Below, piece after piece: positions 31,065-41,770 of a stretch of 64,000 nucleotides of DNA (positions are counted from its first letter, which is position 1; every line of letters starts with the position of its first letter). Source of the DNA: Zerene cesonia (lineage: Eukaryota > Arthropoda > Insecta > Lepidoptera > Pieridae). Below the pieces are notes generated by a model. That model saw nothing but the letters and a program-made list of their open reading frames with translations, searched no databases and was not told the DNA's origin. A program made the position numbers and the translations under genes. The DNA lies in contig NC_052125.1 in the NCBI RefSeq assembly GCF_012273895.1, positions 4,278,001 through 4,342,000 of the forward strand, read 5' to 3'.

Positions 31065-31167
31065 CGTCGGGTTAATAATATAATGAATAAATCGCGTTTA
31101 AAATCCGTTTAAAAGTCTTTAATTTCTAAATGTATAATACTCACATAATATCAAATACAAGAAAATG
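31065..31167 (-). repeat. P repeat, palindrome lost
   Basis: GTCGGGTTAATAATATAATG, AATCGCGTTTAAAATCCGTT, TAATTTCTAAATGTATAATA. Confidence 0.75.
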
Positions 31168-31264
31168 CTACATATGTAATATTTTTATTTGTCCCCACGT
31201 ACCTAAAAAAGTATTCTACCGTTTCAATAACCATACTCAAGCTTCACGTATACTGAGGCCCTAT

Positions 31265-31567
31265 TTATATTACTAATGTGAAAGTAACTCTATCTCTTCA
31301 TTTTTCTATAAAACTGAACCAATTAGAATGAAATTTTCAACTTTGGTACAGTTCCTGTAGGAATTCTGGGATAAAACTTATCCTTTGTCCTATTTCAGGT
31401 CACATCATCATCATCATCAGCCCATATATGTTCCCACTGCTGGGACACAGGCCTCCTATGTGGGTTTATTTTTAATTTTTATAAATAAGTTCAGTAGCTT
31501 AGGTGTGAAGAAGGGACAGACAAACACATAGACAGAGTTACTTTCGTATTTATAATATTAGCAGGGA
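31265..31567. mobile_element. Helitron fragments broken by a SINE tail
   Basis: 31265-31397 is plus-strand Hel-E-like (ATTACTAATGTGAAAGTAAC, CTGTAGGAATTCTGGGATAA). 31398-31461 is the minus-strand 3' end of SINE-S (CAGCCCATATATGTTCCCAC). 31480-31567 is minus-strand Hel-E 5' end (ACAGACAAACACATAGACAG, TTTATAATATTAGCAGGGA). Confidence 0.65.
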
Positions 31568-31971
31568 TACTATCCAACGCAACTAGCTTTATAATAGTGA
31601 AAATAATCTATAAAACCGGTCAATTAGTTTTTGAGCTAAACCGGAACAAATAAACGAAAAAGTCCTCTTCCAACAGCGTTAGCTTAGATTTCAGCGAACG
31701 TGTTTTTCGCGTGTGTGTACTTAAAAAAAATCACACATCTGTAATTGCTCTAAACTCATACGGGAGTAAGTTTTTTAATAACAGCCCGTAAGTATTTCGA
31801 AAATGGCTAAAATGTTATTAAAGAATTTACAAATTTCCAACCGGTTTCATTCTAGCATCCGTAAATGGAATTGTTCGTTTGTTTATGTCTATCTTATTAC
31901 TATAGAACGGCTATTCAATTTTGTGTAGTTCAGTTTGTGTTGTGAGAGATACAATGAAAGAAATATATTAG
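31568..31971. other. Nothing recognised
   Basis: No ORF, repeat or signal supported. Confidence 0.55.
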
Positions 31972-32115
31972 TATTTTCTTGTGTTTGATTTCACGCGAGT
32001 ATTATACATTTAAAAATTAAAAACTTTTTAACGGATTTGAAACGCGATTTATTCATTATATTATTAACCCGACGTTTCGAACACTTTACAGCGAACGTGG
32101 TCACGGGGAGACTGG
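31972..32115 (+). repeat. P repeat
   Basis: AGTATTTTCTTGTGTTTGAT, TTTTTAACGGATTTGAAACG, CGACGTTTCGAACACTTTAC, AGCGAACGTGGTCACGGGGA. Confidence 0.8.
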
Positions 32116-32169
32116 AGACCAAGACATAGGAATATTTTTCTACCAATAATATCAACGACATTGTATCTT

Positions 32170-32375
32170 GCTCTTATACAGAGTATACGTAAGGTAATTA
32201 TTGAATCCAGGCGATCCTAATCAGGATAATAAGATAGACTCATGAAATTATTGTATCGTCACCGATCCGCGATAAGTGTACATAGTTTGAATTCAATCTG
32301 TCCGTTTGGAGTGGGTCAACATCAATTCTATATGAGTTTACATACAAACATACAAGTGAAGTTAATAAAATCGTT
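32170..32375 (+). repeat. K repeat
   Basis: GAGTATACGTAAGGTAATTA, ATCCTAATCAGGATAATAAG, GTCACCGATCCGCGATAAGT, TCTGTCCGTTTGGAGTGGGT. An inverted, similar copy is at 36935-37085. Class unknown. Confidence 0.65.
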
Positions 32376-32689
32376 TTAAAAACATCCAACAATCAGTTCA
32401 AATATATCAGTACGATTTGGAATCAAATTTTTTTCTTTTATACAAGGAAAATATGAATTTTTTTCATAATATCACATTATCTCATTACGCGGGGATCTAA
32501 CAAATTAAATTAACACCAAATTGTTGAAATATCACGTAATTAATTATGCTTTTTAATATTCGCTAATTCAATTATTTCTTATCAAATTCTGTACACAAAT
32601 AAAGAGGTATATTGAGGCCCGGGTCATAATGTTTATTAAAAAAGATACTTATTTGATTATTATTTTTAGCAGAATGCTGCAAACCTTCA
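32376..32689. other. Nothing recognised
   Basis: AT-rich. Confidence 0.6.
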
Positions 32690-32850
32690 AATTGTCAGAT
32701 TTAGAGTCAATTAATTTTGGGACTACATGGGCTTCAGCTTTCAAATCAAAACAGATTCATCAAAATTAGTTCACCCAGTAATAAGTTATGAGGGAACGAA
32801 CATACAGTCAAATTGATCTCCTTTTTGTGAAGTGGGTTAAAAATATGACA
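32690..32850 (-). repeat. J repeat
   Basis: ACCTTCAAATTGTCAGATTT, AGTTCACCCAGTAATAAGTT, GTCAAATTGATCTCC and GAAGTGGGTTAAAAATATG. Confidence 0.6.
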
Positions 32851-32929
32851 ATTTATATTTAATTAGAATAATTTTATGTAGTTATAAAAGATTTCACTTA
32901 CGATGATATTAAGTTAAAGTTTACTTTAA

Positions 32930-33045
32930 AAAGAGGGCAGGGCCATCCACAGAGGCACTACATCTGCGAATGTTCACGGGCGGTGGTGATCGCTTACCAT
33001 CAAGCGAACCACCAGCTCAGTTGCCCGCTATGACATAAAAAGAGA
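32930..33045 (-). repeat. M2 repeat, 5' part
   Basis: GCGGTGGTGATCGCTTACCA, CAAGCGAACCACCAGCTCAG, TTGCCCGCTATGACATAAAA. Confidence 0.75.
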
Positions 33046-34495
33046 TACAAAAACAGTAGTTTCTTTTTTTCTATATTAACTAATACTGTGACATGTTTTT
33101 TTATACCATATCGAATAAATTACTTAACTCATTTGCATGTGGATTAAATTGTTGAATGTTCGTAATCTCAGTTTATTTTTACCTGACTAAGATAGTAGGT
33201 GACTATGAGCGTTAACTTCTTTGAGACGCCTTATAGCCCGAACGGCTCGACGGATTTTGACATATTAGCTGTCGTTGTAATATTAGAATTGTGATAGTGA
33301 AATAGATAATATATGTTAACCAAATGGCGGCCGAAATTTGTTTTTTTTTACCCTAGCAATATGGATGTCAAATGAGAGATCGTAAAAATGCGATATAACT
33401 AAAATCTAATTATCGGGTTTTCTGTTTTCATAATACAAATAAGACGAATAACTACGCAATAGTTTAAAAATCTCATTTGTTTCTTTTATGGTGCTGATAT
33501 GTAATTACTGCTATCAAATTTATTTTAAACTCACATTTTTAGTACTTTTTAATATATCAAATAAATTCATATATTAATTATTTATAATAAATTTTGTTGG
33601 TATTCTAAGAAACATATTAGTAGTATCATATTTCTTTACATCGAAATTTTAACATGTCCTTTCAAGCAATTTACAATGTCTTTTTAATGATCAATTTAAA
33701 ATACTTACACAACAGATGAATCGCCTTGTAAACGGTGACCTTTGAAATTAACACAGCGCCATCTAGCGTCGAGTAGCCGAAACGGACCGGTAATAAAATA
33801 TTTACCCGATCAGAAAGTTACAATATCGTCTAAAACACAACGGTAAAGAAAAGCCGACTTTACACGCAGGAGTTAAGGCATAAATTCGAACACCACAAGA
33901 AATAAATTATTAACCGCCTCAGAACTTAAAATAGTGGAATCGTTTTCGCAGCAGTTGCTTCTAGATTACAATCGAATACAAATGTAAGACATGTATAGTG
34001 TGAAATAAAATTCGAAAAAAATATTCACTTTTGTTACAGAAAACGCTATAAGTGCGTTTTCTGACGAAGATAGACTACAATGTCTATGTAGTTAGAGGGA
34101 GATGGCTATAGGTCGATAGTTTGTATGTGTGCGTTGATGTATCTGAGCTGTGTTGGTTCTGTGTTCGAAATTCAAACACTGTGTCGTCGATTCTGTAAAG
34201 AGTTTGACTTCTGTGTATGTAGTTGGAAACGTGTTCGTGAACGGTGTTATATGTGTGAGATGGAGGGTAGAAACGGACGCTGGAAGTACGGTTGGCAAAA
34301 AATCTTTTCTTTATTTACTATTTCTTGGAATAAAAATTCACTGTTTTTATTTATAGCGAATATATTGCATATTATTTTCGTTAAAATATCTTAAATCAAT
34401 AAATATTTTAAACTACGCTGAGACCTCGTAGGTACTATATGAGCTCACTAGATTGAAATATAGCCCAAAGAAACTTTTTTTTTTTTTTTTATGTT
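33046..34495. other. Mostly AT-rich, two small signals
   Basis: CTCF-like AGCGCCATCTAG at 33755-33766. A perfect 10-bp hairpin CAGAAAACGC-TATAAGT-GCGTTTTCTG at 34037-34063. ORF-like readings at 34092-34394 overlap on both strands and show no coding features. Confidence 0.5.
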
Positions 34496-34822
34496 ACAGT
34501 CGGCAATGGAGCTGGTGGGACGCCTGATGGTAAGCGCTACCACCGCCCATGAACATTTGGAGAGGCGTAAGATCCATTGCAGACCTTACGCCTCTACAAA
34601 TGGATTGCCGACTTTTTGGGAAGGGATTAAGAAAGGATTGGAGACAGGAATAAAGGAAAGGACTGGGAAGGGTAAGGAAAAGGATATGGGCCTCCGGCTC
34701 CCCCACTCACCGAACGAAACACAGCAGAATGCTATTTCACGCCGGTCTTCTGTGGGGGTGTGGTACTTCCCCGGTGCGAGCTGGCCCAATTCATGTCGAA
34801 GCGTGCTCGACTACCACATACA
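34496..34822 (+). repeat. M repeat, full length
   Basis: Begins GTCGGCAATGGAGCTGGTGG after an 18-base T run. It has the internal hairpin GGCGTAAG...CTTACGCC (34564-34592) and GGATTGCCGAC (34603-34613), the complement of its own start, so the first 117 bases can fold back. It continues with a G/A-rich stretch and CTCCGGCTCCCCCACTCACC, and ends GAAGCGTGCTCGACTACCAC. No coding capacity; class unknown. Confidence 0.8.
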
Positions 34823-35304
34823 ACTTACAGATGTCGTGGCTTATATTTTTTTTGACAATGCAAATATAGATTTTTACGAATACACTGAAAATATTTAATT
34901 ATATGACATATGGCAGCTCTTATTAACTGTAAAATTATAATGTTTTTGAAATAGAGTATGAAAATATACGAAATAATGTGAGTAGGTTAATTCCTACTTA
35001 GAATTTTTGTTTAGAATGAATTTTATCTCGTTTATAGTATCAATTGATGTCCTATTACAATTTCCATGTCAATATAAATTAAATAATTGTATTAAACATA
35101 ATCTACCCTTTTTTTAATTTTCCGTTATCTATTATAATCATTATATTACATTTCCTTTGAATTATTATTAATGCGAAGATAACTCTGTTTGTCTGTCTGT
35201 CCGTCTGTTTATTTCTACTTCACACAACATTGTTTCAGCTTTACAGAAGTAAATTGTACTATATAGTATGCAATATTTTTTTATCTCTACAACTCTATAT
35301 TATG
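34823..35304. other. AT-rich, Hel-E scrap
   Basis: Only 35165-35225 is recognisable (AATGCGAAGATAACTCTGTT, TGTCTGTCTGTCCGTCTG), the 5' end of a Hel-E element. Confidence 0.5.
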
Positions 35305-35512
35305 TCTACGACTGCTACGGATCGTAGCTTCAATGCCACATTTACTACACAAGATCTTAGTAAAATTTTTGCTACGTAACATAGCTACGAACATCTACGG
35401 GACTGCGCTACAATACTGCTGCAGCTCGTAACAGCCTACGTATACGTTCAAACGTTTGCTACGAAATACTACGTGAATGCGCTACGGTGCTACAAACTAG
35501 CTACGAAGGTGA
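35305..35512. repeat. CTACG-word cluster
   Basis: Ten CTACG words on the plus strand (35306, 35315, 35372, 35385, 35395, 35436, 35459, 35469, 35482, 35501) and one CGTAG (35323) in 200 bases, irregularly spaced and often as GCTACG. Not a simple tandem repeat. It lies about 300 bases before the promoter region. Confidence 0.75.
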
Positions 35513-35799
35513 AACTATCAATGTATTCAATTAGACACCGGTAACATCAGGTTATAGATAAGACTTGTTGTTGTTTAAATAAGATTAAGTTAAGACATTA
35601 TAGTTTTAAAAATTTCACATTCATACCTTCTGATATTTTATGGAATTATAAGATTTCAATATAAAATTACTGGATTTTTGTATACTGACGGATTAACAAA
35701 ATTATTGCTTAATATAAATGATATATTCATATTTCAAGAAATGCATATAACTTGCGCTGCTGTCGCTACAACTAATCTCCGCCACCCTCTCGTAATAGG

Positions 35800-35869
35800 C
35801 CATCTCCTCGTTTCCATAGCAACCGCTCAAAATGGCCGCTCCCTCCCCCCCTGCGCGCGGGTATATAAT
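35800..35869 (+). promoter_or_regulatory. Candidate promoter
   Basis: A G+C-rich island in AT-rich surroundings with GTTTCCATAGCAAC (35810-35823, X-box/RFX-like), CAAAATGGCCGC (35828-35839, YY1/Pho-like), a C-run and TATATAAT (35862-35869). The order of upstream elements and TATA box suits a plus-strand start near 35890-35940. Confidence 0.5.
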
Positions 35870-35891
35870 CGCAGTCCCGCCATCCCTGCTC

Positions 35892-36086
35892 CAGAGAGCC
35901 AGAACGTAACGTAGGGGGCGCACGTCGCTCGTGTTTTTCAGTTCCAGATGTTTCGATATTTCTTTTATTTTCTCTTAATAATCTATCACATCAGTTCCCG
36001 AAATAAACGAATTTCCTGTTACTCTTTTTGGTTATTTTATTTTATTTTTATTTCTATTTCTGTGTGGTGAAAGGCGACTCCTCAAG
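35892..36086 (+). other. Candidate non-coding first exon
   Basis: The leader starts some 25-80 bases after the TATA box (exact start unknown; TCAGTT at 35938 is an initiator-like word) and ends at CTCAAG|GTAAGT (36086/36087), an ideal donor. It contains a 40-codon reading frame 35948-36070 with a hydrophobic start (MFRYFFYFLLIIY), closed by TGA before the donor, so it would be an upstream ORF rather than the main product. The gene body must lie downstream and I cannot identify it. Confidence 0.45.
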
Positions 36087-36785
36087 GTAAGTTTAGTAAA
36101 TTGCGTTTTTAATTTAAAGTTTTGCGGGTATCTATCGATTTGATGAACAAAGTATGCACCGTTGCAAGTTACAATTTACCTTACAGCTATGGTAATAAAG
36201 CTTAATTTTATTTGAAACGGTATCCCGCCATTAAGGTACGGTGAGGTGAAAATAATTAAAGTAAGATCGAGAGGGATAGAATGATGTATCTGTTTCATTC
36301 TAAGTTATTACGACTCGCGAGCTTATAATCTTGTATGTAAAATTTTTTGATCCCGTAAACGTTTAATTTAGGAATGGTGGATTTTCAAATATATTTATTT
36401 GTTTAATAAATTCGATAAATTCAGTTGAATATCTTATCAATGTATATAATAATCAAATGTATCTTAGTTATTATAATGGATTCAATTATAAATACGTTAT
36501 TAATTTAATTCGACTAAGAAATCAAAAAGATTTTAGAATTTGACATAACTGATGAATTAAAATTTACGTAGTGCGTGAAATTTGATTTCAATTAAAATAT
36601 ATCTTATTATTCAAATCGTTCTTAATTCAATATTTAATGGGTAATATAATAAAACGTTAAATATATGTATTAAAAAAATTGTCTACAAGACTTGAATCAA
36701 AATAGCGCCTTTCTGAAAATAAGAATAAAAATAATAATATTTCTTCCCATGAATAACATTATAATGCATATGTCATGTATATATC
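36087..36785. other. AT-rich, candidate intron
   Basis: No repeat or ORF recognised. If the first exon is real, this is the start of a long intron. Confidence 0.45.
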
Positions 36786-36925
36786 ACTAGCGGTTCGCCC
36801 CGGCTTCACGCGTGGTACATATATAGCCTACAGCACTCAGGGATCACGTTCATATCCAACGGTGAAATAAATTTGTAAATTGGTCTAGTAGTTCTTGAGA
36901 TTTGCGCGGTGAAACAAACTCTTCA
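36786..36925 (-). mobile_element. Hel-D2-like Helitron
   Basis: CTAGCGGTTCGCCCCGGCTT, CACGCGTGGTACATATATAG, TTGGTCTAGTAGTTCTTGAG. Confidence 0.7.
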
Positions 36926-36934
36926 ACGGCTACT

Positions 36935-37085
36935 ACAAACTACTTGTTTGTATGTAACTGATTCCCTTAGACTCGATTTAGACCCACTCCAAGCGGACAG
37001 ATTGAATTCAAACTCTGTACACTTATCGTGGATCGGTGACAATACAATAGTTTCATGAGTTTATCTTATTATCCTGATTAAACAT
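36935..37085 (-). repeat. K repeat
   Basis: GACCCACTCCAAGCGGACAG, ACTTATCGTGGATCGGTGAC, TTTATCTTATTATCCTGATT; the complement of 32170-32375. Confidence 0.65.
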
Positions 37086-37118
37086 AATAGACGCGTGTTT
37101 TAACAATATTTTCACATG

Positions 37119-37195
37119 ATCGCCCCCTTGGTACAGCGGTTGATACACGAGCGTAGAACTGGGAGGTCCTGGGTTCGACTCCCGGTGGGAAAAAA
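37119..37195 (+). repeat. tRNA-like SINE head
   Basis: A box-like TTGGTACAGCGG (37128-37139) and B box GGTTCGACTCC (37172-37182), with a T arm CTGGG-TTCGACT-CCCGG. The acceptor ends do not pair, so this is a tRNA-derived element, not a gene. An A-run follows. Confidence 0.55.
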
Positions 37196-37800
37196 ATCAA
37201 ATTAGATATCTATATCATGAAGTTACAACCTGCCTTACACGGGGACACGGATCTCCATATCCGAATAAAAACGTGGGCCGAAACTAGTTACGGTTTAAAT
37301 TGCTAGTTTTACACATTAATATTGGTTTTTGTTAACTGTATGTGTATGTAAAAATTAATTTAAACATATTAATAAAATCACTGTATATATTATATCGTTC
37401 GAAAAATGAGGTGCATTCGAAATCCCAACGAATAATATAAATAGATAAACAGTTTTTAATTAACAAGCAAATGTAATACGACTAGTAGTATTGAATAATT
37501 AAGCGATCATGGACATCCCTGGGAGGGAGATACCACTCCAGATTCTAGATTCAGACCAAATGATACCAATATCCTATAAAACACAAAAAAAATCACGACA
37601 ATCGGTTAAAAACCCACAGAGTTATTGAGAAAAAAGTCTTTAGAGCCTTCTTCGTTTTCCGGAAAGTCGGTTAAGAATATTGTAACTTATTTAAGCAGCA
37701 AGAAAAAAAAATGTTAATTGAATAGTTTTTTCATTTTGAATGAAGTCACACAATTGTTTTTTTATTGTTTTATACATCATTTTAATTGTTAATATAAAAT
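37196..37800. other. AT-rich, J relic
   Basis: 37530-37680 resembles J (AATCGGTTAAAAACCCACAG, TCTTCGTTTTCCGGAAAGTC). Nothing else. Confidence 0.45.
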
Positions 37801-37964
37801 TCTCGTGTCACAATGTTAGTCTCTATACTCCTCCGAAACGGCTTGACCGATTCCTCTGAAATTTGGTAAGCATATTGGGTAGGTCTGAGAATCGGCTAAC
37901 ATCTATTTTTCATACCACTAAACGATAAGAGTAAGGCAGAACAGCGTTTGCCGGGTGCAGCTAG
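37801..37964 (+). mobile_element. Hel-F Helitron, full length
   Basis: TCTCGTGTCACAATGTTAGT start, AACGGCTTGACCGATTCCTC core, CGTTTGCCGGGTGCAGCTAG end. Best copy of its family here. Confidence 0.9.
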
Positions 37965-38345
37965 TTGTTAATAATAGTGACAAACGAAACATAATATTCA
38001 ACTGGATAAATGTTGAGAAAAATCTTGATAAAAACCCAATAATATTCCAAAAAATAAGTATACAAAAGCGTTACTCATTCTTAAAATCGCCGACTGGAAA
38101 ATTTCCATACTGAAGTCCCGTGCCGTATGTATGTATATACGTACCTACAAAACTGCTTAGTCGGCCCTTAAACTTAAGCATACTCCAAGCATTTTATTAT
38201 GCACCTTATTTGCATTTGAGGCGTGTAGTCATTAACATATTTCTATCTTTTATAAAAGAGTTAAGAACCCTCGATGACTCAGTGGTTACCTTTGCTATAT
38301 AGATTCGAACTCATAACTAGATTTTAACAATGCTCAATTAATCAT
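37965..38345. other. Nothing recognised
   Basis: No supported feature. Confidence 0.55.
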
Positions 38346-38540
38346 CGTCGGCAATGGAGCTGGTGGGTCGCCTGATGGTAAGCGCTACCACCGCCCATGA
38401 ACATTTGGAGAGACGTAAGGTCGATTGCAGATCTTACGCCTCTACAAATGGATTGCCGAATTCAAATTGGAAAGGGATTAATTAACAAATAATTGACAAG
38501 AGGAATAATGGAAAGGACTGGGAAAGACAAATAAATCCCC
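38346..38540 (+). repeat. M repeat, 5' half
   Basis: GTCGGCAATGGAGCTGGTGG, GAGACGTAAGGTCGATTGCA, ATCTTACGCCTC and GGATTGCCGA; the fold-back part is intact and the 3' half is missing. Confidence 0.8.
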
Positions 38541-38908
38541 CTATAGATCTAGACTTACTATAATTTTTAACAAAAATATAACTTCATAACCAATCAAAAG
38601 CAAAAAGCAAATTACAATTATTACTATAAACGTTACCCACTCATCTATTTGAAGTGGGTGCCAAGCAAGCCAAGCAGGCAGTAGATAGGTGTGTAGTAAG
38701 TTCCTACTTGTGATACTATGTAGTAAGAAGGTAGTATCTATTATCTACTAACCATTAGACTTGGTTAGCATACATTAAACATTGTACCTCCACCGTTTCA
38801 TTTTTGGAAGTCGGTTAAAAACCATTTCTTGAGTTTTTTGATTCTATGTAATCGACTTTTACTACTCGCATTTTAATAAAATTGTATAGGTCTTATATAA
38901 TGAATGAA
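38541..38908. other. Nothing recognised except J scrap
   Basis: 38795-38822 (TTTTTGGAAGTCGGTTAAAA) is like the start of J; the rest is unassigned. Confidence 0.45.
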
Positions 38909-39060
38909 CTAGCTTTCAACTCGCGGCTTCGCCCGCATCTCCGTCCTTTCTCAAGTCACAAACTATCTTTGTCGCAGAATTCATCCAAATAGTTTATTGT
39001 TTTAGGTGTGAATAGACAGACAAACAGATAGACAGAGTTATCTTTATAAATATTATAGGA
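38909..39060 (-). mobile_element. Hel-E Helitron
   Basis: CTAGCTTTCAACTCGCGGCT, GCCCGCATCTCCGTCC, GACAGACAAACAGATAGACA, ATAAATATTATAGGA. Confidence 0.7.
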
Positions 39061-39497
39061 ATTATTTCACAACCCTTAAACCTAATAGAAGTAACTGCTT
39101 TTCAATAGTTAGTAATTTCTATAAAGAATAGCTGAAGATGTGCTTCGCTTCAAAAAATTGTATAAAAACTGTTTGAGTTTGAGTTGAGTTTGAGAACACT
39201 CCACCAAGAAAGATCCTTCTCTAAGTAACGGCACTTAAATTATACATCATGCGCTCCCTTTGTCAGCGTCTATACTACATCCAATCATACATACATATTA
39301 TTAATGTATGGAATAACATACAGAATGGGTAATAGACCGTGTATGGCTTGTATTTCAAATTCTATGTTAAGTAAGAAATATCGTTCTTTATTTACATTTT
39401 AGCCGACTTCTAAAAATGAGTAGACAATTATATTTTATTATTTTCATTGTGTTCTTTATACACATAAAATATATTACTTACATATTATATACTAATA
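39061..39497. other. Unassigned, Q scrap
   Basis: 39172-39192 (GTTTGAGTTTGAGTTGAGTT) is the simple-repeat end of a Q element. No other feature. Confidence 0.45.
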
Positions 39498-39702
39498 CTA
39501 GCTGCGCCCCGCGGTTTCACCTGTGTAAGTCCATATCCCGCAGGAATATCGGGATAAAAGGTTGTCTATACGTTATTCCAGTTGTCTAGCTATCTACGTA
39601 CCAAATTTCATTGCAACCAGTTTAGTAGTTTTTGCGTGAAAGAGCAACAAACACACACACACACACATCCTTACAAACTTTCGCATTTATAATATTAGTA
39701 GA
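39498..39702 (-). mobile_element. Hel-A Helitron, full length
   Basis: CTAGCTGCGCCCCGCGGTTT, AGTCCATATCCCGCAGGAAT, (AC)n run, ATTTATAATATTAGTAGAA. Confidence 0.9.
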
Positions 39703-39789
39703 ATTCATAGATTTGTAGTAATTTATCTATGCTATAATCATATTATTGGATGGAACGAGTTGAGATCAGGGTTTCTATTGAATTGTCTT

Positions 39790-40015
39790 CAAGCGACTTA
39801 AAAAAGGACGAGTTTAACAAATCGAGTTTTTTTTTGTGTTAGTCACCTCATAACTTTTTACTGGGTGAACTCTATCGAGCAAAAACTATTGAACCGATTG
39901 CAATGAAATTTGGTACGTAGATAGTTGGACAACGGAATAAGGCATATGCAACTTTTTAACCCGATAATCCTACGGGATACAGACTTAAGCGGGTGAAACC
40001 GCGGGGTGCAGCTAA
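39790..40015 (+). mobile_element. J relic joined to Hel-A 3' half
   Basis: 39795-39865 is J-like (CACCTCATAACTTTTTACTG). 39872-40015 is Hel-A from AAAAACTATTGAACCGATTG to AAACCGCGGGGTGCAGCTAA, ending CTAA instead of CTAG. Confidence 0.7.
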
Positions 40016-40344
40016 TTTAATATAACTGTGAAAAACATAAAACCGTGATTATAAAATTAAATCTATTCTCCATTCAAAATTTAAATAGCAGTGTTAAACT
40101 TCAGTCCTTTACATACTTTATAAACGGCATTTCGAAATATAAAACAAATACTCAATTATGGGGGTCGTTAGTGAAGCGCTGGCCAAGTGCGGGTATGTTT
40201 TATTTTTATTTTTATTTCGTAAAAACTTTTGTTTGACCCCTTGGTCCTTTTGTAATGGTTTTTGGAAATGGACGATGTGACAAACTCGAAACACTGTTTT
40301 ACATTTGATTTTCAATGAGGATTTTTATGTGTTAAACATGGAAG

Positions 40345-40462
40345 ACGAGCACGCTTCGCCACGAATTGGGCCAAGTCGCACCGGGGCAGGTACCATACCC
40401 CCACAGGCCATAGACGTAGATAGTGTTTCGTGCAATGAGTGGGGGAGCCGGAGACCCATTTT
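40345..40462 (-). repeat. M repeat, 3' part
   Basis: GAGCACGCTTCGCCACGAAT, GCACCGGGGCAGGTACCATA, AGTGGGGGAGCCGGAGACCC. A 17-base scrap of SINE-S (GCTGGCCAAGTGCGGGT) lies at 40178-40195. Confidence 0.7.
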
Positions 40463-41027
40463 TTGATGTTTGATCTAAATTTAAATATTTTAAATTTATT
40501 AAAGAACTCATTAATTTATTTTTATTTTATTTTTATTTCATTTCGAGTAACTCAGACTCATTTTGTTAGTAACAATTAATTCTTAAAAACTATGTTAGTA
40601 TATCATGTCTTATATAAAATAAAATAATTGTGACTACTAGGTATGCCAGCCACTACTACAATGCTATAATGGAAGCAATGTTTAAGAGTTTTTAAAGTCC
40701 TTCATTATATCATTCATTTTAAATACAGAGAAGGTTCTATACGTTATGTTATCTAAAACAAAAACAACTTCTGTTTATCTATGAAACGATATTTGAATTG
40801 AGAACTCTGCTTGTTCGAATCGGTTTATTCAAAGTTTGTAATATGAACGTCATAATATGATTCTAAATTTAAACACTGTATGGATCTAATATTGAAATGC
40901 AAACGTCATATGATTCTAAATATAAAATTTCAAATAAGAACTCGAATTTCGAATATGGAACTAAGAAGCTAAATATAAGGGTCAATGGTTCGACCGTTAT
41001 AGTTGACGGGAGGTGTGTCGGATGCTG
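40463..41027. other. Nothing recognised
   Basis: AT-rich; (TTTTATTTTA)-type simple sequence at 40515-40545. Confidence 0.55.
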
Positions 41028-41075
41028 AATCGATAACGTCTGAGCACCTAGTGATGTACCGTAGTAATATCGATA
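41028..41075 (+). promoter_or_regulatory. Composite DRE/motif-7 cluster, copy 3
   Basis: AATCGATA (41028-41035), TAGTGATGTAC (41049-41059) and TATCGATA (41068-41075); start-to-start spacing of the last two is 19 bases. Confidence 0.5.
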
Positions 41076-41770
41076 GTAATGTGTGTAGAGTTAGCATAAT
41101 AAAATTCACGAAAATTGTAAAAAAAAAATTATAATGATGGTTTTTATCTGCCATTAAAATATCATATACAAGTGATTTGATAAGATGTCGATGTAATTGT
41201 ATAATGCATTTCAAAATTCAATAGAAATTACGATACAGCTTATATTCATAGATATTCATACGCTAGTTGTTTCATAAAAAAGTGTTTCCAAAAGCAATTC
41301 ACGTGACCCCAAAATAATCCATACACGCCTTAATACCTATCCGTTAGAGATCCACGAATCTCCACAGATTATATTTCTAAGTCATCGCGCTAACGAAATT
41401 ATGCCATAATTACAAGACTACCCTCAATTTTCAAGCTATTAACTAAGATGATGGACTTTACTTAACACTCCGTTTGATAATTGCATTTAACAGTATTTTC
41501 GCTTTTATTCGCGACTCGAGATGGTATAATGATGGCGTCGGATTCTGTTTAGTTTTATTTACCTCGTGACTCGTGATCGAAAATTTTCCTGAGCTAGAAT
41601 TGTCTTTGGAGGTGTCGTGTTTTGATCAACTTCGGGAGTTTTGTAAGCCGATATTGTACTTTGAACTCTTCTTTCAAATTAGGTCAAAATAGGTTTTAAG
41701 AGTACTCCCCTTAGTATATCGCCGAAAATCGGAATCCTCGGAGTTGAAATCTCGAGTGACGTTCAGTTTC
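41076..41770. other. Unassigned up to gap
   Basis: No repeat recognised; moderately AT-rich, runs into the gap. Confidence 0.45.

Noticed and set aside
34491..34898. 135-codon frame at 34.5 kb
   Set aside because: It follows the M repeat, which has no conserved frame in its other copies.
37119..37195. Functional tRNA gene at 37.1 kb
   Set aside because: A and B boxes and T arm are present but the acceptor strands do not pair; it is a tRNA-derived repeat head.
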